64,000 nucleotides of DNA. Source: Geoalkalibacter subterraneus. Its GTDB lineage: Bacteria > Desulfobacterota > Desulfuromonadia > Desulfuromonadales > Geoalkalibacteraceae. Below are positions 35,350-44,408 of this stretch, one piece after another. The position numbers and the translations under genes are program-made. Each line of letters starts with the position of its first letter. Within the stretch, counting starts at the first letter, position 1. The stretch is from positions 2,542,001 through 2,606,000 of the forward strand of contig NZ_CP010311.1 in NCBI RefSeq assembly GCF_000827125.1, in the 5' to 3' direction. The notes under the pieces are model-generated. The model did not search any database. It was not told where the DNA came from and saw nothing but the letters and a program-made list of their open reading frames with translations.

Positions 35350-35690
35350 TGCGCCGCGGTGAAATCTGGGTGGCCAACCTCAACCCCGGTCGCGGCCGTG
35401 AAATCAGCAAAATCCGCCCTGTTCTCATCATCCAGGATGATGCCTTCACCGAGAGCGGCACCCCGATGGTCATCATCCTGCCCCTCTCCACGCAAGTCTA
35501 TCCGTCATTCAAACGCTGGCGCATCAGCATCGCCCCTCGCGAGCGCCTGCTGAAAGCCTGCCAGGTCATCGTCGATCAACCACGCGCCCTGGATCGTACC
35601 CGGCTGGGCGAAGGCCCCCTGACCATGCTGACAACGGATGAGATAGCCGCCGTGGAAAAAAGCCTCAAAGCGGTTTTGGGGCTACTTTAA
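35349..35690 (+). CDS. MazF/PemK-family toxin (mRNA interferase)
   Basis: 113 residues from ATG 35349, coupled to the antitoxin by TAATG; an in-frame ATG at 35337 is possible. The N-terminal MRRGEIWVANLNPGRGREISKIRPVLII is the MazF signature, including the RP of the nucleic-acid site, and PLSTQVYPS follows. Family members cut RNA at short sequences when the antitoxin is lost. Confidence 0.92.
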   Translation: MRRGEIWVANLNPGRGREISKIRPVLIIQDDAFTESGTPMVIILPLSTQVYPSFKRWRISIAPRERLLKACQVIVDQPRALDRTRLGEGPLTMLTTDEIAAVEKSLKAVLGLL

Positions 35691-35710
35691 ATGAAGCGCT
35701 GCCTACAAAC

Positions 35711-35746
35711 GGCAGCGGCCGAACCCTGACGGATCCGGCCGCTGCC
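35711..35746. terminator. Hairpin between convergent toxin and lipoprotein genes
   Basis: GGCAGCGGCCG (35711-35721) and CGGCCGCTGCC (35736-35746) form an 11-bp stem with a 14-base loop. No U tract on either side, so its strength as a terminator is open. Confidence 0.5.
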
Positions 35747-35784
35747 CTCTGCCCTCGCATGGTGTTGCATAAACAAACAGGCGC

Positions 35785-36063
35785 TTACCTGTCGTCTTCG
35801 TCACCCAGCACCAACGTCGCACTCCCTGCCAGCAGGGTGACATATCTTCGATCATCCTCGAACACATGACGCACAGCGATGCGCGTCTCTGCATCGGTGG
35901 GTTCGAGGACATCGCCCTCATGGAGTTCATACTCCTCGTCGAGCTGCATCACGATGACGCCGTCTTGCGCTGCATCGCTGCGGTTATTGCTGCTGCCGCA
36001 CCCCGCAATCCAGAGCCCCCCCACCAGAGCGGCAAGAACCAGACAAAGCGATTTTATATTCAT
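35785..36063 (-). CDS. Small hypothetical lipoprotein
   Basis: 92 residues with a signal peptide and lipobox IAGC (C22). The rest is acidic and has no recognised domain. The ATG lies only 5 bases from the end of the IS66 element, so the original promoter and ribosome binding site have probably been lost or replaced by IS sequence. Confidence 0.6.
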   Translation of the reverse strand: MNIKSLCLVLAALVGGLWIAGCGSSNNRSDAAQDGVIVMQLDEEYELHEGDVLEPTDAETRIAVRHVFEDDRRYVTLLAGSATLVLGDEDDR

Positions 36064-36068
36064 AGGGA

Positions 36069-37796
36069 GTAACTATTCTGCTCCCAAGCCGAGCCGAGTG
36101 ACATAGATGCTTGGAGATGGGTCAGTCCGATTCCATAAATCGAGGCGATTTGCCCTCAAACAACAGGCGCAAGGCAGCAGAGGCACTCAGCCCCTGCTTT
36201 CGGCATGTAGACAAGTAGCTGCGAATTCGGCAGAACATCTTTGCGCCTTCCCAGGAGCGGAAGCAACCTGAGATCTTCTGCTGAACCTTGGTCATTCGAA
36301 GGTCATTCTCAGCCTGATTGTTCGAGAAGGGGACCTCGTCTTCGACCATGAATCGCAACACATCGTTCTCAAAGTCTCGCAGTCGCTCCAGAAGGTTGCG
36401 GGCTTTGGAGCGAGCAAGCCGTCCCCTGCGCCCCTTTCGCTGACTTTCATCGGGGGCGGGGCACTCTTTTTCGGCCACATCGAGCAAGGCTCGATAGCGT
36501 TTTCGGTAAATGCCGGCAGCGAAATCGTCGAGATGGCCGCCGGCGTCCACAGTGGCCTTGTTGATCTCTTTGAGCAGGATCGTCATCTGTTGCGCCCACT
36601 GCTGCTTGTCCTGCTCCCAGGCCCGTTCCAGTTCTCTGAGGTGGTGAGCATTACACAGCGCATGGCAGGCGCCGTATTTATAGTAGGGCTTCCAATGGTC
36701 ATGGCACAGGATGCCTGAGAACGCTGGCAGAATGCCGATCTCATCCAGGGCCTCGCCTCCTCGCTTGGCGTGAGGATGGAAAAAGGTGAACTCGGCATTG
36801 GATGCACTGTGCAGCCATTGGCGCTTGCCCTCGATATTGATGCCGGTTTCGTCGGCATGGATCAGCCGCGATGCAGAAAGCTGCGCCCTGATCCATCGGT
36901 CAAAGGCTTCCAGCCGGTCATAGGCATCCTGGTTGAAATTGTAGATCGAACCAACGCTGACCGGAATCTGTATCTGCTCCCAGAAATGATCCCCGATACG
37001 GTTGTAGGGGAGCAGTTGGAACTGGGACATGTAGACAGCGTTGACCTTGACCCCGATGCCGTACTGTACCGCCCGGGTGACCCCTTCGGGGAAGGGCGCC
37101 ACATGGCGGTTGCCGCGCTCGTCCTCGAGAATCTGGGCCCGGTATTCGGTGACGATTCGAGAGATGTCCAGATCCACGACCTGCCGGGACTCGTAGCCGA
37201 TCTCGCGGTAGTTGCCCGCCGGCAGGGTACTGCGATCAAGTTGGAGCACTTCGATTTCATCGGGATCGGCGACCGGCTGCAGCGTTGTGCCGCGACGCCC
37301 TGGTTGCCCTCCCGGCTTGCGGTTGCTTTTGGCTCGGGACTGCTTCTCACGATTCGGATCAGCCGATGGCGGCTTGCTGCTGTTCTTGCTGTTCAGGCCA
37401 AAGCGGTTGGCAAGCAGCGTGACCAGGAGCAGAAGGACCTCAAGACTCGACTTGACCGCCGGGGACAGATCCTTCTCTTGGGCCAGCAGCGTTTTCACCT
37501 GCTCAATGGTCGCATCGACGTCGATATTGTTAATCGTCATTCTGGTCACCCGTGCTGAAGATGAGACATCTTAACACGGGTTTTCAGAATGGAATTTTTG
37601 TCCTGAGGTTGCCTTGTGTGGCGATATTTTTTCGCAGCCAATGCCGCATGCGCGAGCCGGGCGCTCTGTCCGACAAGCGCAATTCGGGGCATCTTCAGTG
37701 GGCCAATATGAGTACTTAGCCGAGAGCAAGCGATGCTGGCAATTTTTCAAAAAATCGCTGTCAAGAACTTTTTTCAATCCCCAGCTGAATAGTTAC
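36069..37796 (-). mobile_element. IS66-family insertion sequence (single-gene type), 1728 bp
   Basis: The ends are inverted: the left end reads GTAACTATTCTGCTCCC and the right end, on the minus strand, GTAACTATTCAGCTGGGG, with 13 of the first 14 bases equal. IS66 elements start with GTAA. One transposase gene fills most of the element; the tnpA and tnpB genes of classical IS66 are absent, as in the ISBst12 subgroup. IS66 makes 8-base target duplications, but the flanks here (CATAGGGA and AATAAAAT) differ. Confidence 0.85.
36122..37540 (-). CDS. tnpC: IS66-family transposase
   Basis: 472 residues from ATG 37540; a GTG three codons earlier is possible. Order: coiled N-terminus, basic zinc-finger region with SKPPSADPNRE and RKPGGQPGRRG, then the DDE core with HADETGINIEG (first Asp), CHDHWKPYYKYG (second Asp), the CNAHHLRELE motif, and NNQAENDLRMTKVQQKISG (Glu). 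No stop or frameshift was seen, so the element may be active. Confidence 0.92.
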   Translation of the reverse strand: MTINNIDVDATIEQVKTLLAQEKDLSPAVKSSLEVLLLLVTLLANRFGLNSKNSSKPPSADPNREKQSRAKSNRKPGGQPGRRGTTLQPVADPDEIEVLQLDRSTLPAGNYREIGYESRQVVDLDISRIVTEYRAQILEDERGNRHVAPFPEGVTRAVQYGIGVKVNAVYMSQFQLLPYNRIGDHFWEQIQIPVSVGSIYNFNQDAYDRLEAFDRWIRAQLSASRLIHADETGINIEGKRQWLHSASNAEFTFFHPHAKRGGEALDEIGILPAFSGILCHDHWKPYYKYGACHALCNAHHLRELERAWEQDKQQWAQQMTILLKEINKATVDAGGHLDDFAAGIYRKRYRALLDVAEKECPAPDESQRKGRRGRLARSKARNLLERLRDFENDVLRFMVEDEVPFSNNQAENDLRMTKVQQKISGCFRSWEGAKMFCRIRSYLSTCRKQGLSASAALRLLFEGKSPRFMESD

Positions 37797-37982
37797 AATA
37801 AAATGTTTGTCAAGATAGCTGCGCACGGCGTCAAGCTGTGCGGCGGTCGCAATCTGGTAGGGAGCATCCGACTCTCCCGTGCCGCCGGCAAAGGGAGGGT
37901 CAACAGCCCAGGCAGGCGAAACGAAAGCAAAGACAGACAGAGCGACTAGCCAGGCGAGAACCTGCAACCGACCAACTCTCAT
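37797..37982 (-). pseudogene. Secreted-protein gene cut off by the IS66 insertion
   Basis: 62 original codons remain, from ATG 37982 (behind AAAGGA) to the IS end; the frame then runs 12 codons into the IS. The product begins with a clear signal peptide ending AWA, followed by GGTGESDAPYQIATAAQLD and VRSYLDKHFIV, the start of GLUG-repeat/adhesin-type secreted proteins, which are normally hundreds of residues long. The missing part is not found on the far side of the element. Confidence 0.75.
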
Positions 37983-38010
37983 GGTTTAATCCTTTCACCG
38001 GTTAATAGTT

Positions 38011-38031
38011 GGGCGGCACAGGGCGCCGCCC
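38011..38031 (-). terminator. Possible hairpin after the large lipoprotein gene
   Basis: GGGCGGC (38011-38017) and GCCGCCC (38025-38031) form a 7-bp stem with a 7-base loop, 9 bases beyond the stop on the minus strand. No U tract follows, so it may not stop all transcripts, and the truncated gene downstream may still be read. Confidence 0.35.
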
Positions 38032-38039
38032 CCCAATAA

Positions 38040-40082
38040 TTATCGACTCATCTCAGCTAGTTGCAACGTTTCAAACCCCGACTCGATCAGAGTTCCGCTT
38101 TCATCGTCCTCTTCGTAGAACACCTCAAAGGTTTCAACGCCCTCGTCTTCGCCCTGCCCGACAAACCACATGCGGATTTCAGCGGCGCCTGACGCCTCCG
38201 GCCGAAGGGTCAGCAGACCGCTGGCCTGGTCGTAGGTCCAACTTCCGGTGAGGTCCTCGTTAAAGGGGTGAAACAAAAGGAAAGAACCATCGATTGCGAG
38301 GTGGACCCCTTCGAATTGCTCTTCGCCTTGAATCAGGTAGGACGAGGAAAAAACAAATCCCTGGCCCTCGATCTGCTCTTGTTGCAGCAGCAGGGGCGAC
38401 AGCAGGCGGGTATCCTCGTCATAAACCAGTTCACCATCGACGTCAGAAATCATCACTGTTCTTCCCCTGTCGTTGATGAAATAGATGGCGTCGACCTGTT
38501 CGCCGCTGTCGACCGATAAGCCGCCGTAGGGATCGATCCACCAGTCGATCGGGATAATTGCTGAGCTGTCGGGATAGTAGGCCAGTTCACCGGTGAGATC
38601 ATCACCATCCACCGCCAGCCACAGATGCCCGCCCCGTAAACTCCTGAAGTACTCATCGATACGCGAGTGCTGGTCCTTGATGATGTAATGGGCCGGCTCG
38701 GCACTCTGCTCACGCACCTTCACAAAGGGCAGGGCCATGGTTCCCGAAAGGCCCTCATAGATTTCTCCCCACATACGCATATAAAGGTGGCTCTGCCAAT
38801 CTGCGACCAGATCGACTTGCACGGAAAAATTCGATTCCTGGCTATTGATGCTGAGCACACCGTTTTCAGAAACCCACCAATCGCCGGAAACATATTCGAA
38901 CCAATCGTCTTCTTCGGAGAAAAACATCTCGACACCGTTTTTTTCGTCGTCAAAGAGAATCAGCGCGCCGTTATAAAACGCCTTGCCGGCAAGCATTTCT
39001 TGGTTGAATACCACTTCGGAGGTGCTGCCTAAGCTGGTGTCCTCACGCAGATAGAGATGTCCGGGATCGTTTTCCAGGCGGAGGTCGCCGGCCTCAAAGG
39101 CCGCGTGTACAGCTTCGCTGGTGAAGATATTGTTCATGACGTAGTAATTAAGCCCGAGTTGCGCGCCCTGCGCCCTATCGACAAGGGCCTTGAATTCATC
39201 CAGGAAGACCAAATCGTCGTCTTGCGCTTCCCGGCGTTCGACTTCCTGTTTCCACCAGGTGAATAGCGCGGGCGCGGTGTCGGCCACCTCGCGCATGGTC
39301 ACAGGCGGCAGTTCGCGGTTCTCAGGGAGGGTCGAGGCTATCCGTTCCATGCCCTCGGCGCTGATCACGTAGCAGACGGCTTCAATCAGATCGGCACGCA
39401 GAGGACCAACGCTCGTGAGCAGATTGTACGCCTCTTGCTTCGTCAGCCCCACCAGAAAGGCATCCATATAGAAGAAATCAAACAGAACCGCCACATAGAC
39501 GTTGGCGCGCACCCCGGCGAGATCTGCATCCGTCATGGAGTCCCTGTCGAGCAGATGCAGGCTGCCGTAAGGATCCGCATTGATGTGTGCCGCCGAAAAG
39601 CCGGGGATGACCGCGCGGGACTCGTCACCAAGCGCCAATGGCAGCGCCTCGGGCGGCTGGGTGAGGGCTTCGACGATTGCCTGCTCATCGAGTCCGAGAG
39701 CAACCAGGGTCGTCAGGGGCGATACAATGACCGATTCCGCATCCTCCTCCATAATTGTGCGTGCCAGCCTGCCGGTGTAAGGCAGACCCTGGTGGTCGCC
39801 GGCTTCGTGCATAATGATGGTGAGGCCGGCAGGTACGGGGCGATCAAAAGTAAAGTGCCCCCGTTCATCCGAAGGCGTGGAGATCTGCTCGCCCTCGTCC
39901 CAAAGACCATTGTCGTTGACATCTTCAAAAAACGTCGCACCGACAATGTAGGGATCAACCACCACTCCGCCCGTCACCGTCGCACTTTCAGTGTGACGGC
40001 TGCTACTGCTGCCGCCGCAAGCGACCAAACTCAAAAGACCGACACAAATAAACAGACACCCGCACATCTTGTAAAACGCCAT
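38040..40082 (-). CDS. Large hypothetical lipoprotein
   Basis: 680 residues from ATG 40082 behind AAAGGAG; a longer frame to 40112 lacks one. Signal peptide with lipobox LVAC, then GGSSSS. Residues about 30-90 hold a carboxypeptidase-like/SdrD B-type repeat with FFEDVNDNGLWDEGE, an EF-hand-like calcium loop. The remainder is acidic and rich in Trp/Tyr beta-strand motifs (GDWWVSENGVLSI, GELAYYPDSSAIIPIDWW). It is probably a surface or outer-membrane lipoprotein; no enzyme motif was seen. The truncated secreted-protein gene follows 57 bases downstream. Confidence 0.7.
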   Translation of the reverse strand: MAFYKMCGCLFICVGLLSLVACGGSSSSRHTESATVTGGVVVDPYIVGATFFEDVNDNGLWDEGEQISTPSDERGHFTFDRPVPAGLTIIMHEAGDHQGLPYTGRLARTIMEEDAESVIVSPLTTLVALGLDEQAIVEALTQPPEALPLALGDESRAVIPGFSAAHINADPYGSLHLLDRDSMTDADLAGVRANVYVAVLFDFFYMDAFLVGLTKQEAYNLLTSVGPLRADLIEAVCYVISAEGMERIASTLPENRELPPVTMREVADTAPALFTWWKQEVERREAQDDDLVFLDEFKALVDRAQGAQLGLNYYVMNNIFTSEAVHAAFEAGDLRLENDPGHLYLREDTSLGSTSEVVFNQEMLAGKAFYNGALILFDDEKNGVEMFFSEEDDWFEYVSGDWWVSENGVLSINSQESNFSVQVDLVADWQSHLYMRMWGEIYEGLSGTMALPFVKVREQSAEPAHYIIKDQHSRIDEYFRSLRGGHLWLAVDGDDLTGELAYYPDSSAIIPIDWWIDPYGGLSVDSGEQVDAIYFINDRGRTVMISDVDGELVYDEDTRLLSPLLLQQEQIEGQGFVFSSSYLIQGEEQFEGVHLAIDGSFLLFHPFNEDLTGSWTYDQASGLLTLRPEASGAAEIRMWFVGQGEDEGVETFEVFYEEDDESGTLIESGFETLQLAEMSR

Positions 40083-40493
40083 TTCTTTTCTCCTTTTTAC
40101 TTCGCGCCACAAAAGTTTTTGTCCATTGAAAAAAAACTAACCTTTCCCCGGAGAATAAAAAGTCGACTTTTTGTAAACTCTTGTGGTTTAAAACGGGTTT
40201 TTTGTATTTTTCTTCTGTCCGGTCGGTTCCAGAACGTAGCACCTGAACCCTTCAACGGGATCCGGACACCGTGTGATGGGTCTGATCTTCCCAGCAGGTA
40301 GGCACAATGGTTGCTTGATACCATGGAGACGGATAAAACCGCTGTATCTCCCGAATGCCCGATATCAGGTTAATAGCAGAGATAGCCGAACTCCAAAAGT
40401 CAGCGTTTTGTCAACTTTTGCTCTTTGTGTCACTTTTCTGTAAACTTAGTTTTTCCTTTTATGTCCCATGATCTGTGATGGATAGAGAATAAA
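40083..40493. other. 411-base divergent intergenic region with inverted repeats
   Basis: No gene. It contains an exact palindrome AAAAAGTCGACTTTTT near 40160-40176, and TGTCCGG (40216-40222) pairing with CCGGACA (40262-40268) around two smaller hairpins (GGTTC/GAACC and an ACGGGAT-containing arm). These may be operators for, or leaders of, the lipoprotein gene on one side and the LuxR-type regulator on the other. No known riboswitch class fits. Confidence 0.45.
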
Positions 40494-41837
40494 ATGTTGC
40501 CCACACTATCTTTTGCGGCTTTTGTTTTGTGGCTCCTGGCCGTTCCGATGAACGGGCCGCTGCTCAGTGCGGCAAGCATCAATAGTGCTGCGACTTTTTT
40601 CCTGCTCCCTCATGTCGCGTTTCTTTTTCTCACCGGAACGTTCACTTCTGCCGGCCTTTTGCGACGCCTGGTACCCCTCTGCGTTCTGATAACGGTGTTC
40701 ATATCCACGGCATTGCCCTTTATCCCGAATGCCGCGCAATGGTTTCTGATTCCACTCAGTGCATCTGCCGCTGTCGTCGCCATTGATGCGACCTCACGCC
40801 TGCATGCCGCAAAAGAACCGGTCCTGGCAGGCGCGCTCGGCCTCATTCTTGGCAATCTGCTTTTTTTCGTTTTACTTATCTGGCAAAAAGGGGACTTTCT
40901 GGCATTTGCCCTGGTCTCCCTCCCTTTAATGCTGCTGATCCTCCACCCGACGTACAGCAACTCTCCCGCTCCGACCTTCAAAGAGGCAAAACTCTGGCAC
41001 TATCTGCCGTTCGTGCTGGTGTTCCACATTGTTAGCGGGCTGATGTACGGCGTTCTTTACCCGGTCTATCAACCCGCGGCCTTTCTCCCGGGTGGGGAAT
41101 TGCCGTTTTACATGCTGACAGCGCTGGCTGCGGTCTTTCTGGTCAGGAAACAACAGGAATTTTCTCTGATTGCCGGCATTTTGCTTGCGATGGTTTCCTT
41201 TGCGCTGCTGCAGCACACCCACCCGGCAAGCATCAACCTAAGCATGTTCGCCATGCAGGCTGGACAGGGATTCGTCGATCTTTTTCTGCTGGCCTACCTT
41301 CTCTCCTTCCCCCGGCGGATTCGTGCCATCGGCATCGGCCTTGCCACCCTGTGCCTGGGCATTTACGGGGGCCAGTTGATCGGCCAATTTCTGCAGGATT
41401 TTGTCGGCGTCATCGTCATGGCAGGGCTGATCAGTCTCAACCTGGCGGTTTTGACACTTTACCTGCTGGGTCAACGCCGACTCGCCTCTACAAAAAATGA
41501 AGTGAGAGGGGAAAGTCCTGCGAGGACAGACTTCACCATTTCAGAGCTGCCCGCGTCCTCGGCCGATACCGCCTCCCACCCCGCACCTGAAGACATTCTC
41601 ACCCCAGAGAGTCAGCTTCCGGCAAACCTGCGACTCCTGCTTTCTCCCCGCGAATGCCTGGTTCTGACGCACAGCATCGAAGGCTGCACCTACCGCGAAA
41701 TCGCCCATCGTCTCGACATCTCGGAATCCACGGTCAAAACCTACATGAAGCGCATCTGCGACAAGCTGGGTGTGCAGGGGCGCAAGGGGCTTTTTGATGC
41801 ATTGGCCGCCATGAAGTCCCCGCTCTCAGCCTCATAA
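40494..41837 (+). CDS. Membrane-anchored LuxR-type transcription regulator
   Basis: 447 residues. The first 325 or so form about ten hydrophobic helices, with no extracytoplasmic domain of any size, resembling a transporter-like sensor. A linker (about 330-375) leads to a C-terminal LuxR/GerE helix-turn-helix: LSPRECLVLTHSIEGCTYREIAHRLDISESTVKTYMKRI. No receiver domain is present. Signal and targets unknown; the divergent lipoprotein gene is one candidate target. Confidence 0.85.
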   Translation: MLPTLSFAAFVLWLLAVPMNGPLLSAASINSAATFFLLPHVAFLFLTGTFTSAGLLRRLVPLCVLITVFISTALPFIPNAAQWFLIPLSASAAVVAIDATSRLHAAKEPVLAGALGLILGNLLFFVLLIWQKGDFLAFALVSLPLMLLILHPTYSNSPAPTFKEAKLWHYLPFVLVFHIVSGLMYGVLYPVYQPAAFLPGGELPFYMLTALAAVFLVRKQQEFSLIAGILLAMVSFALLQHTHPASINLSMFAMQAGQGFVDLFLLAYLLSFPRRIRAIGIGLATLCLGIYGGQLIGQFLQDFVGVIVMAGLISLNLAVLTLYLLGQRRLASTKNEVRGESPARTDFTISELPASSADTASHPAPEDILTPESQLPANLRLLLSPRECLVLTHSIEGCTYREIAHRLDISESTVKTYMKRICDKLGVQGRKGLFDALAAMKSPLSAS

Positions 41838-41853
41838 TCAGCGCCCCCTCAGG

Positions 41854-41882
41854 TTGACAACCCCGCCAGGAGTGATTAGCTT
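41854..41882 (+). promoter_or_regulatory. Probable promoter of lon
   Basis: TTGACA (41854-41859), 17-base spacer, TAGCTT (41877-41882). It starts 13 bases past the LuxR gene stop. No sigma-32 type CCCCAT box was seen. Confidence 0.55.
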
Positions 41883-41921
41883 GCCTGCATCCGCGAACTT
41901 CGCAGCAAGGAGCAAGCGCCC

Positions 41922-44387
41922 ATGAGCGATGAAAAAGACGAAATGATCGAGCCGGACCTCCCCGGCGACGAAGACAATAATCCCGAAGAGGAACAGGAAA
42001 GCGGGCTGGTGCTCGCTTCCGAAGTTCTGCCCTCATCTCTGCCATTGATTCCCCTGCGGCCGCGCCCGGCCTTCCCCGGCATCATCCTGCCGCTGGCGGT
42101 CAACGGCGCGGAGCGCGCGGCCACCATCCGCCAGGCGATGGATACGCCCAGTCGCGCTATCGGCCTGGTGCTGGTCGAGGATGGCGAAGAAGCCGACGGC
42201 CCGGACAATCTGCACAGCGTCGGCGTTGCCGGCAAAATCATGAAAATCCTCCACCAGGAGGAAGACACCATCCACCTGCTGGTCAATACGCTTGAGCGCT
42301 TCACCATCGAAGACATCGTCGTGCAGGATAATGGCGTATTGCGCGGGCGGGTGCAGTACCGCTACGGTGCGGAGATGTCCGTCAATCCGGAGCTCAAAGC
42401 CTACTCCATGGCCATTATCGGTGCTCTCAAGGAGCTGGTGCAGATCAACCCGCTCTATTCCGAGGAAATCAAGATGTTCCTCAACCGCTCGAGCCTTGAC
42501 GATCCTGGGCGGCTGGCAGATTTTGCCGCCAACCTGACCTCTGCAGACGGTCAAGAACTGCAGAACATCCTGGAAACTTTCGATGTCAAGAAGCGCATCG
42601 ACCGGGTGCTGGTACTGCTGAAGAAAGAACTTGAAGTTTCGCGCCTGCAGACCGAGATCACCAAGCAGATCGAGGAAAAGATCTCCAAGCAGCAGCGCGA
42701 GTTCTTCCTTAAGGAGCAGCTCAAGGCCATCAAGAAGGAGCTGGGGCTTGAAAAGGAAGGCAAGGCAGCGGAAGTGGAAAAGTTCGAAAAGCGCCTGGCT
42801 GAACTCAAGCTCAACGAGGAAGCGCAGAAAACCGTCAACGAGGAGTTGGAAAAGCTCAAACTGCTTGAACCCAACTCCCCCGAATACACCGTCACTCGCA
42901 ACTATCTCGACTGGCTGACCATCCTCCCCTGGGGGCGTTTCAGCAAGGACTCCTACCGCATTGATCGTGCCCGCAATGTCCTCGACCGCGATCATTACGG
43001 ACTGGAGGATGTCAAGGACCGGATCCTCGAGTTTATCGCCGTCGGCAAAATGAAAGGCGACATTTCGGGTTCGATCCTGTGCCTGGTGGGTCCGCCCGGG
43101 GTGGGCAAGACCTCCATCGGCCACAGCGTCGCCGACGCCCTGGGGCGCAAGTTCTACCGCTTCTCCCTGGGCGGCATGCGCGACGAGGCGGAAATCAAAG
43201 GGCACCGGCGTACCTACATCGGCGCCATGCCGGGCAAATTCGTCCAGGCGATGAAAAGCGCCGGCACCGCCAACCCGGTCCTGATGCTGGATGAGATCGA
43301 CAAGATCGGCGCCAGCTACCAGGGCGATCCGGCCTCGGCACTGCTCGAAGTGCTCGACCCGGAGCAGAACAGCAGTTTCCGCGACCATTACCTGGATGTG
43401 CCCTACGACCTGTCCAACGTGCTGTTTATCGCCACCGCCAACCAGCTCGACACCATCCCGGCGGCGCTGCTCGACCGCATGGAGGTGATTCGGCTCTCCG
43501 GCTACATCAAGGAGGAGAAGGTCGAAATCGCGCGCCGCTACCTGGTGCCCAAAGCCCTTAAAGGCCACGGCATCCCCAAGGGCAAGGTCGCCATCAGGCG
43601 CGACGCTCTCGAAAAGATTATCGATGACTATGCCCGTGAAGCGGGGGTGCGCAACCTCGAGAACCGCATCAAGAAGATCATGCGCAAAGCAGCCATGGAA
43701 TTTGCCGGCGGCCGCGAGTCGAAGATCACCATCACCAAAAAGGAGGTGGAATCCTACCTCGGCAAACCGGTCTTCACCCCGGATGAATTTTTCGAGGGCG
43801 TGCCGGGCGTCGTCACCGGGCTGGCCTGGACCAGCATGGGCGGTGCCACCCTGCAGATCGAAGCCACCGCCGTGCCCAGCAAGAACAAGGGGTTCAAGCA
43901 GACGGGGCAGCTGGGCAACGTCATGGTTGAGAGCAGCGAGATCGCCTATTCCTTTACCATGGGGCACCTGAAGAAATACGGCAGCGATGCCGACTTCTTC
44001 GACCGCCACTTCGTACATCTGCATGTGCCGGCCGGCGCCACCCCCAAGGACGGCCCCTCCGCGGGCATCACCATGACCACCGCGCTGCTGTCCATGGTGT
44101 TGAACAAACCGGTGCGTGATCGGCTCGGCATGACCGGCGAACTGACGCTGACCGGGCGGGTCCTGCCCATCGGCGGCGTCAAGGAAAAAACCATCGCGGC
44201 ACGGCGCGGCGGGCTCAAAATCCTGATTTTCCCGGAAGCCAACCGCAAGGACTTCGAGGAGCTGCCTTCCTATCTGCAGGAAGGGCTCGAAGTTCATTTC
44301 GCCACAAATTACGACGAAGTTTTTGAAATTGCCTTCAACCAGTCCCCGCCCAAAAGCACGAAAAGGGGCAAATCCAAAAACACATGA
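41922..44387 (+). CDS. lon: ATP-dependent protease Lon
   Basis: 821 residues with AAGGAG before the ATG. Order: acidic 30-residue N-terminal extension, LON substrate domain (about 40-230), coiled-coil (230-320), AAA+ domain with Walker A GPPGVGKT (390-397) and MLDEIDKIG, and the protease domain with the catalytic Ser in PKDGPSAG (S713) and Lys in GGVKEK (about 756). The enzyme degrades damaged and regulatory proteins in the cytoplasm. Confidence 0.98.
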   Translation: MSDEKDEMIEPDLPGDEDNNPEEEQESGLVLASEVLPSSLPLIPLRPRPAFPGIILPLAVNGAERAATIRQAMDTPSRAIGLVLVEDGEEADGPDNLHSVGVAGKIMKILHQEEDTIHLLVNTLERFTIEDIVVQDNGVLRGRVQYRYGAEMSVNPELKAYSMAIIGALKELVQINPLYSEEIKMFLNRSSLDDPGRLADFAANLTSADGQELQNILETFDVKKRIDRVLVLLKKELEVSRLQTEITKQIEEKISKQQREFFLKEQLKAIKKELGLEKEGKAAEVEKFEKRLAELKLNEEAQKTVNEELEKLKLLEPNSPEYTVTRNYLDWLTILPWGRFSKDSYRIDRARNVLDRDHYGLEDVKDRILEFIAVGKMKGDISGSILCLVGPPGVGKTSIGHSVADALGRKFYRFSLGGMRDEAEIKGHRRTYIGAMPGKFVQAMKSAGTANPVLMLDEIDKIGASYQGDPASALLEVLDPEQNSSFRDHYLDVPYDLSNVLFIATANQLDTIPAALLDRMEVIRLSGYIKEEKVEIARRYLVPKALKGHGIPKGKVAIRRDALEKIIDDYAREAGVRNLENRIKKIMRKAAMEFAGGRESKITITKKEVESYLGKPVFTPDEFFEGVPGVVTGLAWTSMGGATLQIEATAVPSKNKGFKQTGQLGNVMVESSEIAYSFTMGHLKKYGSDADFFDRHFVHLHVPAGATPKDGPSAGITMTTALLSMVLNKPVRDRLGMTGELTLTGRVLPIGGVKEKTIAARRGGLKILIFPEANRKDFEELPSYLQEGLEVHFATNYDEVFEIAFNQSPPKSTKRGKSKNT

Positions 44388-44408
44388 TGTCAGGAGTCAA
44401 AAACCGAA

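Noticed and set aside
36069-37796. IS66 element considered incomplete because tnpA and tnpB are absent
   Set aside because: A single-transposase subgroup of IS66 exists and both ends and the DDE residues are present.
40206-40320. Glycine-riboswitch-like end (TTCAGGTGC ... GGACAGAAG) on the minus strand
   Set aside because: The conserved glycine-binding core between the P2 arms is missing and the downstream gene is a lipoprotein unrelated to glycine.
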